A stretch of DNA of 64,000 nucleotides from Madurella fahalii. Lineage: Eukaryota > Ascomycota > Sordariomycetes > Sordariales. Shown here piece by piece: positions 32,067 through 43,504 of this stretch (position 1 is its first letter; each line of letters starts with the position of its first letter). The position numbers were made by a program, and so were the translations under genes. Location of the stretch: the NCBI GenBank assembly GCA_029876055.1, contig CM056874.1, positions 7,750,001 to 7,814,000 of the forward strand, given 5' to 3'. Under the pieces are notes generated by a model. That model saw only the letters and a program-made list of their open reading frames with translations, had not been told where the DNA came from and made no database searches.

Positions 32067-33713
32067 CTAGACTTCAATAGTGAAATGGCTGATCTGTGAA
32101 TAGTAGGCGTGCACCGCCAACTCCAAAAGCCACACGTCTCCAAACACCTCGCTCCCGTCGAAACCGCCAATCACCAACAATCGGCTATCGTGCAGGATGG
32201 CGCCGTGGTATCCCCTACCGCTCGGGGGCAGTCCATACACCTTGCGCTTGTCCCACGACATGGTGACTAGGTTGAGCAGCAAGACATCGTTGGAGTATTC
32301 GCTGCCGTCGTGGCCCCCTATGACGAAGAGGTAGGATCCGACGATGGTGGCCGTATGCGACAGCCGCCGGTACGTGATGGGGATGTGGACGGCCTTCCAG
32401 ACGTGCGTCTCGACGTCGTACACCCACACGTCGTTGAAGCACTCCCCGCCGTCGGAGCCTCCGTAGATGATCAGCTTGCCGCCGACCATGTTGGCCGTGT
32501 GGTAGCCCCGCGCTTTTGGCCGGACGTCCTTGCCGGTGACGGGCGACCTCCCGTCGCCCGACGGAGACGGTGCCGATATCAGCTTCCACGACATCTTGTT
32601 GACGTCGCTGACGTCGAGGCGCCAGATGTCGTTGAGCGCCCGCACGCCGTCGCCGCCGCCAAACACGTAGATGCCGTTCTTGTACAGGCACGCCGTGTGG
32701 GCCCGCCGCTTGGACGGCACCTTGTCCCCGAGTATCCGCGGCCGCGACCAGCGGAAGTTGACCGTGTCGAGCACGTAGACGTCGTTGTAGTAGGCGGGAC
32801 CGTCGCCGCCGCCAAAGATGACTAGCTTCTTGCCCACAGCCGTGCACGTCATGGCGCGCAGCGGGACGGGCACGTCGCCGACGACGTGCGGCGTCGACCA
32901 GTAGAAGGCGTCGGCGTCGAGCACGTAGAGCTCGTTGAAGCAGGCGCGCGAGTCGCAACCCCCAAAGACGTACACGTTGGACCCCACCAGCGTCGTCGTG
33001 TGCGCCCGCAGCGCCGTGTGCGGCGCCCCGGACACGGGCGCCTTGCTCCAGTACATGCCCGACGACGGCGCGGCGGGCACGTCGGGGGCCGTCTTGGGGT
33101 CGGCCAATGGCGGGAACGCCGTGTATACCTCGGCCCCGCGCGCCGGGGCGCCGCGACCCGTGCCCATGCGGGCAACTAGGGCGTTCGGTCCGGTGGCCGG
33201 CCCCGCCCCCGGACGGCTTGCGATGGCCGACGTCGAGCGCAGCGCCGGCGGCCGCCGCGCCGTAGACGCATTATTCCCTCCATTTGTTTCCTTGCTGCTG
33301 CCGGCCGATGAATCCCCATTTTCGGCAATGCTCGCTTGCCTGACGGCTGAGGTGGGTGTCGGCGTCTTGGAGGTCGGGACGGAGAAGGAAGCCGAGACAG
33401 GGAGGGAGGGTGGGATCGCGGGTGATGCCGAAGAGGCGGCGATTGTGGCCGATGACGACTGCGAGCGCTGACGGATGGAGATGTCGGCGGGCTTGTGGCG
33501 GCGGTCCTGGCTCCTGGACGAGAGGTGGCCGGGGGTGTGGGAGCGTGGTATCGGGGGCGTGGTGTCCTGCGCTTCAGCGGCGTCGTAGACCTCCGAAGGC
33601 GGTGGGCGTGCGTCTGTGGGCGACGTCGTCTGGACTATCTTCTGCGACCGCACGACCTTGATTCTCTGCGGTGACTGCGGCGGCCTCTCCCGCCCCGCTG
33701 CTCGGTCAGCCAT
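32067..33713 (-). CDS. Kelch-repeat beta-propeller protein
   Basis: Single-exon gene of 548 aa with ATG at 33713. The first 190 residues are Ser/Pro/Ala-rich and probably disordered. About six kelch blades follow (VYVFGGCDSRACFNELYVLD, LVIFGGGDGPAYYNDVYVLD, IYVFGGGDGVRALNDIWRLD, LIIYGGSDGGECFNDVWVYD, LFVIGGHDGSEYSNDVLLLN, LLVIGGFDGSEVFGDVWLLE), each with the double glycine and spaced aromatic residues. This propeller probably mediates protein-protein contact. No BTB, F-box or long coiled coil is visible, so it is not a clear Tea1 or Kel1 orthologue. I do not assign a specific function. It is unrelated in arrangement to the kelch-BTB gene 10 kb away. Confidence 0.88.
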   Translation of the reverse strand: MADRAAGRERPPQSPQRIKVVRSQKIVQTTSPTDARPPPSEVYDAAEAQDTTPPIPRSHTPGHLSSRSQDRRHKPADISIRQRSQSSSATIAASSASPAIPPSLPVSASFSVPTSKTPTPTSAVRQASIAENGDSSAGSSKETNGGNNASTARRPPALRSTSAIASRPGAGPATGPNALVARMGTGRGAPARGAEVYTAFPPLADPKTAPDVPAAPSSGMYWSKAPVSGAPHTALRAHTTTLVGSNVYVFGGCDSRACFNELYVLDADAFYWSTPHVVGDVPVPLRAMTCTAVGKKLVIFGGGDGPAYYNDVYVLDTVNFRWSRPRILGDKVPSKRRAHTACLYKNGIYVFGGGDGVRALNDIWRLDVSDVNKMSWKLISAPSPSGDGRSPVTGKDVRPKARGYHTANMVGGKLIIYGGSDGGECFNDVWVYDVETHVWKAVHIPITYRRLSHTATIVGSYLFVIGGHDGSEYSNDVLLLNLVTMSWDKRKVYGLPPSGRGYHGAILHDSRLLVIGGFDGSEVFGDVWLLELAVHAYYSQISHFTIEV

Positions 33714-34886
33714 TGTGGGGTCGAATGATCATTTCCCGAGCATGGACAGCACGGACGGCGACGTGGGCAGCTCCGGGAGGGTCCAATTGTCTCGTTTCTG
33801 TCGGTGGGAGAGAGGCGCCGAGTCGGCGGTAGCGCGGGTGGCAAGGCAAAGACGGGAGGGCTTGTCGCAAGAGCGCGGCTTATGAGGCGAGATAGTTTCC
33901 GGCCTCTCGTTGAGGTGTATGGTGGTCGTGGCCTTGATTCGCGGGTGGGTACTACCTAGCGGGCACGCTACGTGAGGTGGCGGGTTCGTTCGGCTTGGAG
34001 GGCAGTTGGATGTCGCAGCTTGTCAGCCCTGAAGGGGAGGGCGCCATTGTTTTCGAGACAGGTCTTACCTAAGTGGGACCCCCCGTAATTAGCACCGATC
34101 CCGCCAGCCACTTTGACCACTCGACCCTGCCTCCAGCAGCGTGACACGCTGGATGGGCCCTGTCCGCGGCAGACCCCACACCGCATTCAGGATGGCCGTC
34201 GTCTCACAACGAAGCATTGGTTTTTCTCTTTCTGTCGGCCGTCTCGCGGTCCGGGGGGGTTCTCGATTCGTCTTTTTAACTTATGTGCAGAGCGCTGCAA
34301 CACTGCCTACCGGCAAATGTTCTTGGATCCCTGCATCCCATCTTACCCTTGAGTCTTTGCGTAGTATCCGTACCTTACCACGATAACGGCGGCATGAGAT
34401 ACATTACACCCCGTTTTTGCCCCTGGCCATTTATCGTTGCGCGGTACCCTGATAATCCCAGCAAAGCACGCTATCCGGAATTCAATTCTTCCAACGCTGG
34501 CCTAGATTGAGCGCTGAGAGGGCGGCCCAACTTGGGAGAGTGACGTTGGCGAATACTGGCCACTGGCCACTGGCACAGGCACAGACACTGACGCTGGCAT
34601 TCATGGTCAATACCCAAGTCGTCCAAACTCACCCAAGCAGTATGAATATGAAGATCAAAGCCCCGCTTTTACCCCCCTGGCTGCTACTGTGGCTGCTGCT
34701 TTGCTTAAACTGTACAGTACGTAGTATATAGTACACTACATAGAACCCCGCTGTGGGGCAAGATTCCAACTTGCCGATGGCAGATTTGGTGTCCAAGGAG
34801 AGAAGCATCCTGGATTCGCATTGGGCTGAAACAGAACAAATCTCCTTTTCCCCCGCCTTAAATTCTGGGCATCTGTAGTAATTATC
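33714..34886. promoter_or_regulatory. Divergent promoter region, kelch / DUS3
   Basis: 1.2 kb between two divergent starts. It carries one GTACAGTAC copy at 34712-34720, followed by GTAGTATATAGTACACTAC. No gene is supported. Confidence 0.5.
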
Positions 34887-37168
34887 ATGGACTCCGTGGA
34901 GGCAGCAAAGCGTTCCGTAGAGGAAGTTGCCAATGGCGCCCCCGTCAAGCATCACCACTCGTCAATCGATGAGCCAGCCCTGAAGAGAGCGAGGCTCGAC
35001 GACACATCACGAGCTTCCCAAGGTGCGGCGCCAAAGACCCCAAGAACCCGGGTCAAAGGAGTTGCCCCGATCAAAGAAGAGTGTGTAATCCTGTGTGCCT
35101 CCTAGCACGGTCGCATGACTAACAAAATCCTCCCCGCAAGGTATTTGATCTTGGCACCTGGCCAAGCTGCGAGGCCGGGTGAGGCCGGAGACATCGACGA
35201 CGATGCCGCCGAGGGGCGGACCGCGCCAGAGCCTCAGGATCTGCAGCACGGCTCTGGCAAGGGCGGGAAGAAGAAGAAGCAGAAGGGCGGCCAAAACAAG
35301 GAGAGAGAGTTTGGCACCTTTTCCGATGCCCAACGCTTGTGCAACTCGGTAGCTTGGACCCCCGAGTTCTCTCCGCGGCCCTGCAAGCATGGCGATCGCT
35401 GCAATGCTCTTCACGACCTCCGGAGGTACTTGAAGGAAGGCCGCCGTGCCGATCTCAACACCTTCGGGGGCCAATGCCCAGTCTGGGAGAAGTACGGCAA
35501 GTGTCCGTCGGGCTGGCGGTGCCTCTTTGTGAAAAGCCATATGAAGGAAATCGAGCGCGAAGACGGCCGAAAGGAACTGGTTCTCGTGAGTGATCCTGGC
35601 GACAAGAGAGCTGATCAGGAGGATGGTGAGATCGGCGAGGTCAAGCCTGGCGTGGTCAACATTGTGTCGGCCGCTGCCAAGATTGATATGTCCAGAAAAA
35701 GAGTGAAGCTAGAGAAATCGGACCAGTATCTGGACTGGCTGGCCAAGGACACCGAGCTCTATCGAAAATACTACCACAAGAAAAAGGACGACGAGGAAGA
35801 GTCCAAAGACTACCGAGCGCAGTACGTCGAGCCTCCGTTCAAGCCGTCAGAGAAAAGAAAAATCTACTTTGGCCGAGAAACCCCTGTCCTCGCGCCTCTG
35901 ACGACACAGGGGAACCTCCCTTTCCGCCGTCTCTGTGTTGAGCTGGGCGCGCAAGTGACATATTCAGAGATGGCACTAGGGCTACCGCTGCTTCAAGGGC
36001 AAAAGGCAGACTGGACGTTGATGAGAGCCCACGAGACCGAAATTACGCCACCACTCTTCAACCCAGCCGGTCCCGTTGCCGAAGGCTACGACAATTCGCG
36101 AGATCTCAAGTTTGGAGCCCAGATCGCAGCCAACGTCCCTTGGGTCGCCATCAAAGCCACCGAGGTTCTGTCGCGGTACTTGCCTCATCTACGGCTAGTC
36201 GACCTAAACTGCGGTTGCCCTATCGACATGGTGTACAAATCAGGAGCCGGGTCCGCCCTTCTGGATGCTCCATCGAAACTGGAGCGGATGATCCGGGGCA
36301 TGAACGCGGTATCCGGAGAAGTTCCGGTCACCGCCAAGATTAGAATGGGCGTCCGGGACGACAGGTTTACTGCCCAGAAATTGATCGAGCGTCTGGCGCT
36401 CGGCAGCGAGGACATGCGCAGTTTGCTCGGTGCCCCTGGGTGTGCGGCAGTCACCCTGCATGGTCGGACGAGGCAGCAGCGCTACACCAGGGCTGCCGAC
36501 TGGGGCTACATCGCCGAGTGTGCAGCGCTTGTCAAGCGATACAATGAGAAGAGTGACGACCTAACCGACACGATCCGCGAGGCCGAAGAGAACACGCTGC
36601 CCAGCGGAGGGAGGATGTACTTCCTGGGCAACGGCGACTGTTACTCGCATGTCGACTATTTTGACCACGTAGATAACGCCAAAGTCGACAGCGTCATGAT
36701 TGGCCGAGGCGCCATCATCAAGCCGTGGATCTTCGAAGAGATCCAGAGCGGGCAGTATCTGGATAAGTCGGCCTCGGAGCGGTTGACGTACATTGAGAAA
36801 TTTGCGCGCTATGGCATGGAGGCATGGGGATCCGATGAGCTTGGCCTCAACTACACGAGGCGGTTCCTTCTCGAGTTCATGAGCTTCTTCAACCGATATG
36901 TGCCCATCGGCCTGCTGGAGTACCTCCCGCCCACCATGAACGAAAGGCCACCCGCCTATCGTGGCCGAAACGATCTCGAGACGCTGCTTGCCAGTAAGAA
37001 TTACAAGGACTGGATCAAGATCAGGTAAGATTCGCCCATATCAGCCAAAGACAGCGTCGGTATTTTGACACATTGATTAGCGAAATGTTTCTGGGCCCGG
37101 CTCCCTCCGAGTTTAAGTTCCAGCCAAAGCATAGGTCGAACAGTTATGAGATTGAGGCTGAGGGCTGA
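34887..37168 (+). CDS. DUS3: tRNA-dihydrouridine(47) synthase Dus3
   Basis: Exons 34887-35080, 35141-37024 and 37081-37168 give 721 aa. The enzyme reduces U47 in the variable loop of tRNAs using FMN and NAD(P)H. A Lys-rich segment (GKKKKQKGGQNK) precedes two CCCH zinc fingers at about residues 136-188 (PCKHGDRCNALH and CPVWEKYGKCPSGWRCLFVKSH). These fingers are characteristic of Dus3 among the four eukaryotic Dus enzymes. The TIM-barrel domain starts at VLAPLTTQGNLPFRRLC; DLNCGCPIDMVYKSGAGSAL carries the catalytic cysteine (about residue 424). KIRMGVRD and GCAAVTLHGRTRQQRYTRAADW provide further FMN and tRNA contacts. The short last exon supplies the C-terminal SEMFLGPAPSEFKF. Confidence 0.96.
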
Positions 37169-38493
37169 GATGCATACGTGGAAACGGGGGGCCTGAAGCA
37201 TTGCCGAAGAATGCTTGTTCATTGAGGAACAAGGGCCAAGGATCATGTTATAGCCCACACCGTTATCCTAGTGTCTCCGAGGCATCAAAGTATACTATGA
37301 GCAAGATAGATGCCGCATTTGGTTTTGTTAGCATCAGCAAACAGGCGAAGATAGTCGGTGGTTCAAGGGCTTTGGCAAGCATTGGGCCCGTAGTTTTAAG
37401 CTCTGAAGCGGCGCGCAATTAACCAACTGCATCTTGTTAAACACAACATCAGGGGACTTGATCAATGGATCGTTGAGGGCGCGATGAGATGGCTCCGTAT
37501 GGGGAAGACGAGCACAAATGCTTCCGGAGTCACGGCAAATGACGGGGTAGAGCAGTTCTCGTTAAAGGTGTGGAGAGAAACTTGGGGCAAGGAACTCCGG
37601 CAGCTGTTAAGAACGGTAGGCGGGAGGTCGGTTTTTTGCACCAAGGATTCAAGGCCTGGCAACAGTTGCAGGATCTGGTTCTGAAAATGTTGTTAGGAAA
37701 TCAGTCGTATCTAACACTCCTACAACCCTGGGCGGCGGCTAGCCCCAATGGGGGAAGCCATCCTCGGAGGGGCTCGTCGGTACCAGATGCTTGTCGCGGC
37801 AAGAGCAAGTGCCAGCGCCAGGCGAGACAGAGAACATTGAGACCCTGTTAACTCTGCTCTTGCGCGCCTATTCACGTGTGTTCCCCCAATTGGCACCACT
37901 GACGCTAAGCACCCCGCAGGAGCACGATACGTTTAGGGGTACTGCGCTCAAAGTCCGCCTTCTCGAGTTGCCAGTCCAGTGACTGAAGCCGCAACTTGAC
38001 CTTATTAAAAACTAATACTGATTAGCATCCAGGGACAAAGGAAGCTTGTTAGGTGGCGATACGTGATTCCCGGAATATTCATTTGACAGCCATGCAACAG
38101 TGAGCTCGGGTTCGGTGTGGTCTTCGGGTTAGGCCCCGGCTTCAACGTCGAGGAGACGACTGTCCAGTAGTTACAGAATGTGCCGAGTCGCCATCGCTTT
38201 GTACTAACTAATGATGTAGAGCCAGAGTGTACTGGCCGCATCCCGCCTCTTGTTTGTGCTGACTTCGACTTTGTCCCCGGGAGCGTGCCCAATAAAGGGG
38301 TTCTTGGTGGTTGACATGCCAACCGTTCGCCACCTGTCATTGAATACCACCACCTGTCAGTCTTCCCGACGGGTTACAGTGCCGCCAACCACATTCCTCT
38401 TCCGCACCCAAATCCACTAACAACCTTCACAAGCAACGAACGAGAAGAAGCCAAATTCAAGTCCCCAGCATCAGCCATTACCGATTTGCAAGA
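37169..38493. other. 1.3-kb spacer between DUS3 and the cyclophilin gene
   Basis: No supported gene; open frames are short and lack motifs. It is AT-richer than the flanking exons. The last 100 bp (cacaagcaacgaacg and following) read like a 5' leader for the cyclophilin. Confidence 0.5.
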
Positions 38494-39541
38494 ATGGCGC
38501 CCACAGTACTCCCTGAGTCGGGCAACCCGCTGTGAGTTTCTCATCTCTCTCTTTTTCTGTCACCGAGGTGTTCCGACTTTATTACCCCCATCCTCAACCC
38601 TCGCCTCACACAGGCTTACACCCTGCCAAGTGCGTCGCTATTCAGGACAGACCGGCAATGTAGCTCATTAGCCTTCATATTTCTGTCTTTTGACATCTCC
38701 GACGCTTTATTGTATTATTTAGCAAGCTACGTAAATGCTGATCGAACCATCACCTAGTGTTTTCTTTGATATAACACTTGGAGGTATGTACGATCTCTGA
38801 TATACCCATGGCCATCCCGGGAGTCTGACTGCCCCTGGCTCACCACTCACGCTAGGCGAACCCCTCGGCCGCATCACATTTGAGCTCTTCAAAGATGTGG
38901 TCCCCCGTACAGCCGAGAACTTCCGTCAGTTCTGCACGGGCGAGACCAAGAACAACCTGGGCCGTCCGCAGGGCTACAAGGGCTCCAAGTTCCACCGCAT
39001 CGTGTGTTGCTCTTGCTCTCTCTCTCTCTCTCTCTCACAAGACTCTTGAACAGGGCTGACATTTTTTATTCTTTTTCTTCCCTTTTCCAGATTCCCAACT
39101 TCATGTGCCAAGGCGGCGACTTCCTCAACGGCGACGGCACCGGGTCGACGTGCATCTACGGCACCAAGTCGTTTGCCGACGAGAATTTTACGCTGAAGCA
39201 TGATCAGCCGGGATTGCTGTCCATGGCCGTAAGTGACCCATTTTTATTTTGTTTTATTTTATCTTCTTCCCTTGTTTTCTTCCTGTCCTTTTCCTAGAAA
39301 AGCAGACTAACGACGTAACCAACAATAAAAAAAAAAACAGAACGCAGGGCCTAACACCAATGGCTCTCAGTTCTTTATCACGACGGTGCCGACGCCGTTT
39401 CTGGACGGCAAGCACGTCGTGTTCGGCAAGGTGGTGGACGGCATGGACATTGTCAAGAAGATGGAGCACACAAAGACTGGCTACCGGGGCAAGGACGTGC
39501 CGAACTTGGATGTGGTCATTGCGCAGTGCGGTGAGATGTAA
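38494..39541 (+). CDS. cyp3: Peptidyl-prolyl cis-trans isomerase H (spliceosomal-type cyclophilin)
   Basis: Five exons (38494-38531, 38758-38783, 38856-39001, 39091-39228, 39341-39541) give 182 aa, the usual length for PPIH/USA-CyP. Core cyclophilin motifs are FFDITLGGEPLGRITFELF, the catalytic FHRIIPNFMCQGGDF with its arginine, and NGSQFFITTVPTPFLDGKHVVFGKVV. The insert CTGETKNNLGRPQGYKGSKF and the end VVIAQCGEM are as in cyclophilin H, which associates with U4/U6.U5 snRNP proteins. The second exon is only 26 nt and the first intron is 226 nt. Intron 3 begins with a CT-dinucleotide tract at about 39015-39036. Confidence 0.96.
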
Positions 39542-40005
39542 AAGGGACAGAGCTGGACGGCGGAACGGCAGCGGCGCTCGACATTTCAGCTACAGTGATT
39601 TGATATCAAAGACCGGGGAAGTGTTTCACGCTGCTTGCTGCGAGCATGTTACTTCTTTGACTAAATTTAGGCAGAAGCAAGAAATTGTCAAGTCATTAGA
39701 AAGTGGCCAACTACCTTTGAAGCAACGGCTATCGAGCCGCAAACAAAGAATGGAAATGTCGGCGCGGAGCCCATGCTAATCTAAGATGAATGAAAGATAA
39801 GAACGAATGCGCCTCCAATAAACCAAAAAAAACTTGCGCGGGTATATCGTGCATCCTAAAACCCCACTCATAAGTGTACCACGTAGTATGCACCGGCCAA
39901 CCCCAACTCTAGATCCCTCCCTTTGTTTTATGTCCGCCCGAGAAATACATAGTCTGCCCCCTAAAACGCCGGCCCAATGATGGATGGATGGATGTAGCGA
40001 AATTG
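39542..40005. other. Spacer between convergent cyclophilin and DUF7492-like genes
   Basis: 0.46 kb of 3' flanks, with a short TGGA tandem repeat near 39980. Nothing else is seen. Confidence 0.5.
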
Positions 40006-41355
40006 TTATGCTGCTAATTTGGTTCGGTGGCGCCGGACACGAGATCCCCTAGGCAGGAACTGCGTGACTGTCGGCAGCGGGGGTGTAGTTGGCTCGGCGG
40101 CGGTCGAACTTGGCTCGGCGGTCACAACAACGGTGACGGTGCTCTCCGGTACCGTGACCGTGACCGTCAGTACGCCGTCACCCTGCTCCGAGCCGTTTCC
40201 GGCTGAGGTCGTCGAAGTTGGGGCGGGCTCTGGGGTAGTACTGGTGGAGAGCGTCGGGGCGGCGGTTGGAGCGGGTCGACGACCCTCGCCTTGTCCTTTC
40301 AAGATGGAATGCGGGAGAGGGAATGGCAACTTGTTCTTGAGCCCAATCAGGCCGCGCAGGGGGATGTTGGTCGCGTCTGCGGTGGCTTCCGATACGCCGG
40401 ATCCGGCCTGGGGAACCTCGACCTGGAACTGGGTGCTCATCTGCGCCGCGATGCCCATTGCCGAGACGTCCTGCGCCTCGGGAGCGCTCTTGAGGCTCGG
40501 TTCTTGGCAGGTTTGCCCCTTGACATCGCCGAGGCTCTCGTCGCAGGGGTCGACAACCTCAAAGTCGACAACGCCTGTGTAAATCTCGGGAATTGTCACG
40601 TAGGGCTGGCCCGAATCCGACGAGTTAGCGTGGTAGCTTGCCGGAGGCACCGCGACGCCCGGTTCGCTCATGTCCGGCCAGTCCCAGACCCAGATGACGG
40701 AGAGAATCTGGCCAACAGCGGCATCGGTGGGGATCTGAACATCGGACTGGCAAATCAGGGAATCCGCCTTGGTGATGAACTTGCTGCGGTATGTCGAGAT
40801 GCCCTCGTCGTCGCCGACGTCGGGAACCGGCTCATGGCATTGACCGTCGTCATAGTTTCTTGTTGCCAGGAGCCTGCCCTTCCCATCGCCGCCGGTGCCA
40901 TCAGCGGTCCACTTCAAATGAACGTCGACAAGATTGGTGTTGGAGAGATCGTTTTCGGTCGTGGCGTAGAGGTAGACGGTGCCGCGGTTGATGGGCTTGA
41001 GGGGGTTGCTGACATCGGGCCGCGTGACGTGGCCGTTCTCGGTGTACAGGATTGCGACGAAGTCACCGGGGGCCACCTTCAGCATGGGGAACTGCTCGCT
41101 GTAGCTCGAGCCGCTCAGCTGGCGCTGGCTAGGCTTCACGAGCTTGTCGTCCGGGAGAATTATCTTGCCGCCAGGCCTGCCGTTTGGCGGTATCAACCAG
41201 TCCTCCTGCGGCCCCTGGCCTCTCTCGAAATGAGCTCTGTCGAAGCCCGGCTCCCCGATCATGGCACCATTTGGCGCCAGGCGTCTTGTCTGCTCCGGCC
41301 AAGAGTGGGCCGTCGCGGTGGCCCAAAGGGCGGCGAGGGCGAGAACCAGTCTCAT
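40006..41355 (-). CDS. Secreted His-initiated DUF7492-like protein
   Basis: Single-exon gene of 449 aa. A clear signal peptide (MRLVLALAALWATATA) would be cleaved to leave His17 as residue 1 of the mature protein (HSWPEQ). The body contains APNGAMIGEPGFDRAHF, LIPPNGRPGG, APGDFVAILYTENGHVTRP, NRGTVYLYAT and KWTADGTGGDGKGRLLATR. Together these match, from memory, a fungal family known as DUF7492, whose function is not established. A mature N-terminal His plus a later His (ENGHV) is reminiscent of the copper brace of lytic polysaccharide monooxygenases, but that is inference. The last 110 residues are a Thr/Ser/Pro-rich tail that is probably O-glycosylated. No GPI signal is evident because the end is basic (RRHRTKLAA). 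Confidence 0.85.
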   Translation of the reverse strand: MRLVLALAALWATATAHSWPEQTRRLAPNGAMIGEPGFDRAHFERGQGPQEDWLIPPNGRPGGKIILPDDKLVKPSQRQLSGSSYSEQFPMLKVAPGDFVAILYTENGHVTRPDVSNPLKPINRGTVYLYATTENDLSNTNLVDVHLKWTADGTGGDGKGRLLATRNYDDGQCHEPVPDVGDDEGISTYRSKFITKADSLICQSDVQIPTDAAVGQILSVIWVWDWPDMSEPGVAVPPASYHANSSDSGQPYVTIPEIYTGVVDFEVVDPCDESLGDVKGQTCQEPSLKSAPEAQDVSAMGIAAQMSTQFQVEVPQAGSGVSEATADATNIPLRGLIGLKNKLPFPLPHSILKGQGEGRRPAPTAAPTLSTSTTPEPAPTSTTSAGNGSEQGDGVLTVTVTVPESTVTVVVTAEPSSTAAEPTTPPLPTVTQFLPRGSRVRRHRTKLAA

Positions 41356-43504
41356 GCGTGAGGGTGACGGAGAAAGTGTGGTAGGCGTCGTAGGTGTTGT
41401 AGGCGTTGTAGGTGTTGTAGGCGTTGTAGGTATCCTTGGAAGAATGTCAAAGGTGCCTGTTGTGGGTTGAGTGTTGGGTAAGTGTGTAATGGAGGTTTGG
41501 AATCGATGTAGATGTTTTTGCGGGTGATGACTTTTTTGTTGCTGGCAAACTGGGGAAGGATATCTTTAACGTCCAGCGCAAACCTTGGGCCAGCCTGCGA
41601 GAACAATGTAGCGGTCAAAACCGCCGTGTCCTTGAATGGAAAAGAAGAGGTGAATGCGGGCCGGAGTGGTTGGCTATTGTGTCATTGTGGGCATTGGCTG
41701 TGAATAGGCCATCAAAGGACCAAGAAGGCAGAACAATGGGCTTGTTCAGATGTGTGTCTCCCCCAGCGGTTGGGGGGTCAAGAGGGAAAAGTTGACTCAA
41801 GAACCAGTGGCTTCTCGCCACTACTCTCATACGGCCAGGCAGCTAGCTTTGCTCGACCTTTGACAACGCAGTCACGATGGAGAAAGGCCGGGACAATGAC
41901 GATCAAAATGGTGGTCGGTGGTGGTCGGTGACACTTGTAAGGTGGGAAAGAGGCATTGGTGTCCGGACGGCGGGTGGGGGGCGGGAAGAGAGAGGGAAAG
42001 AGCGTAATGTGTGTCACGGGGGTCGTAACATGGTTTATTGCCGGCAACGCAAAGGCCGGAAGAACAAAACAACGACTGACTATCCATCTTCTGGTTCTCC
42101 GGGTCCAGGTCCGGGACACCCAGGACATGGGACGAGTAAAAGCCCAGGTCGACAGCAAAGTTGCAGGACCATCATCGCGCCGGGCGAGGCAGGGGGTCCT
42201 GACCAAGAGCAGAGACGACAAGCCGCGGGCTCGATGCAACTGAGACTCGAGTCTGCTGGAGAAAGGTTTTCGAGACGAGCAACCAGCGGCCAGCAGCCAG
42301 CGGCGACAGGCGCTTCCTGTGCTGTTGAAGGTGGTGGACCGCGGTGGAGACCATCGCACCTGGATCTGGATGTTTCATGGATAAATTTGGTATCTGGCAG
42401 GTAGCCCCGCTGCACTGGTTGGGTGGTGGGCGACTTTCCCCAGATCTGTGCGACGGAGCCAGGGGGCGAGAGAAACGGGACGGCGAGTGGACGGGGCCGC
42501 AGGGGCCGCAGGGGCCATCTCCGGTAGAGACGATCCCATCCACTCGTGCCGTGCACTTGCGGCGAAGCTCAGATTGGCGAGGTTCCATGGGCGGGCCAGG
42601 GGCGGGCCCGCGCGGTTGCATTCTCCCGGGCCAAGCTGCGAGCGATTCGCTGCAAGTGCACCCAACATGCGGCAGCCCATTTACACACATTTTGGAGGTG
42701 GAAAGAGACCCAGTCATTGCCGCCTACCACCAGCGCCCCGTCAACCCGGTCGCATCGCATGCTCGCCGTGCTTGACTCTTGTGCGTATATCTGTGTTTGT
42801 GTGTGTTTGTGTGTGTGTCTGTACTGGAGCCCAGCGCGGCCCCTTGGCGTTGCTGGCGATTATTTAGTGTATGTAGGCCCCGCTTCCGCACTGTTTGGTC
42901 CATGATCGCATCAAGGATCACTTATCCCTGTCTCATCCGATGCTCATCATTCAACCCCTGCCTGCCGCGCACATCAAGCGCCGGCATCCACCCGGCTTGA
43001 TGTTCGCTGCTAGGGCCTGCACTATTTCACCCGCCGCGTCCCCAACCCCTCCTGCCACTTCCTCTCCATCTTGTGCTACGTCCTCATTTTGCTCACTGAC
43101 CCTCCGGCACATATGGCGTTTCAACCAAGCTCGACGGCCACCCTCTACTCACAATACCTCTCTGACAGGAGACAAAACACGTGCTACCTGCCAGGTAATG
43201 TTGTGTCTCTATCTGGCAACCAGACACGCGGTATATAGCCCCCTGCCTGTCACCGGCGCCAGCGCCCTGAAGGGACTGACTCATGACACACTTGAGCACG
43301 GTTGCTACCGATGGGAGTAAGACAGGTAATATTAGCCTTGGACAAGAATCATTTCTGATGATTACGTACTACGGCAGCCGACCATCTTCTCCAGGACGAC
43401 GATGGCAATGGCAAGGCGGTGGCGATTGCGAGAGAGCAAAGAGAAACAAGGAACCAACCCACATAGAAACACCCCGTTACTGCCAGCACTTTTGTGAATG
43501 CGAA
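41356..43504. promoter_or_regulatory. 2.1-kb spacer with DUF7492-like promoter and AbaA 3' flank
   Basis: Holds a 9/18-bp minisatellite next to the start codon of the secreted-protein gene and a GT-rich tract near 42790-42820. Long pyrimidine-skewed frames on the minus strand lack family features, and no gene is supported. Confidence 0.5.
41381..41434. repeat. 18-bp minisatellite, three units
   Basis: Alternating nonamers GTAGGCGTY and GTAGGTGTT are repeated without interruption for 54 bp; the final nonamer is GTAGGTATC. It lies 26-79 bp upstream of the minus-strand ATG at 41355, so in its leader or core promoter. Confidence 0.9.

Noticed and set aside
40291..41361. 356-codon open frame antisense to the DUF7492-like gene
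   Set aside because: It begins with TTG and mirrors the GC-rich codons of the sense gene, which has a signal peptide and conserved motifs.
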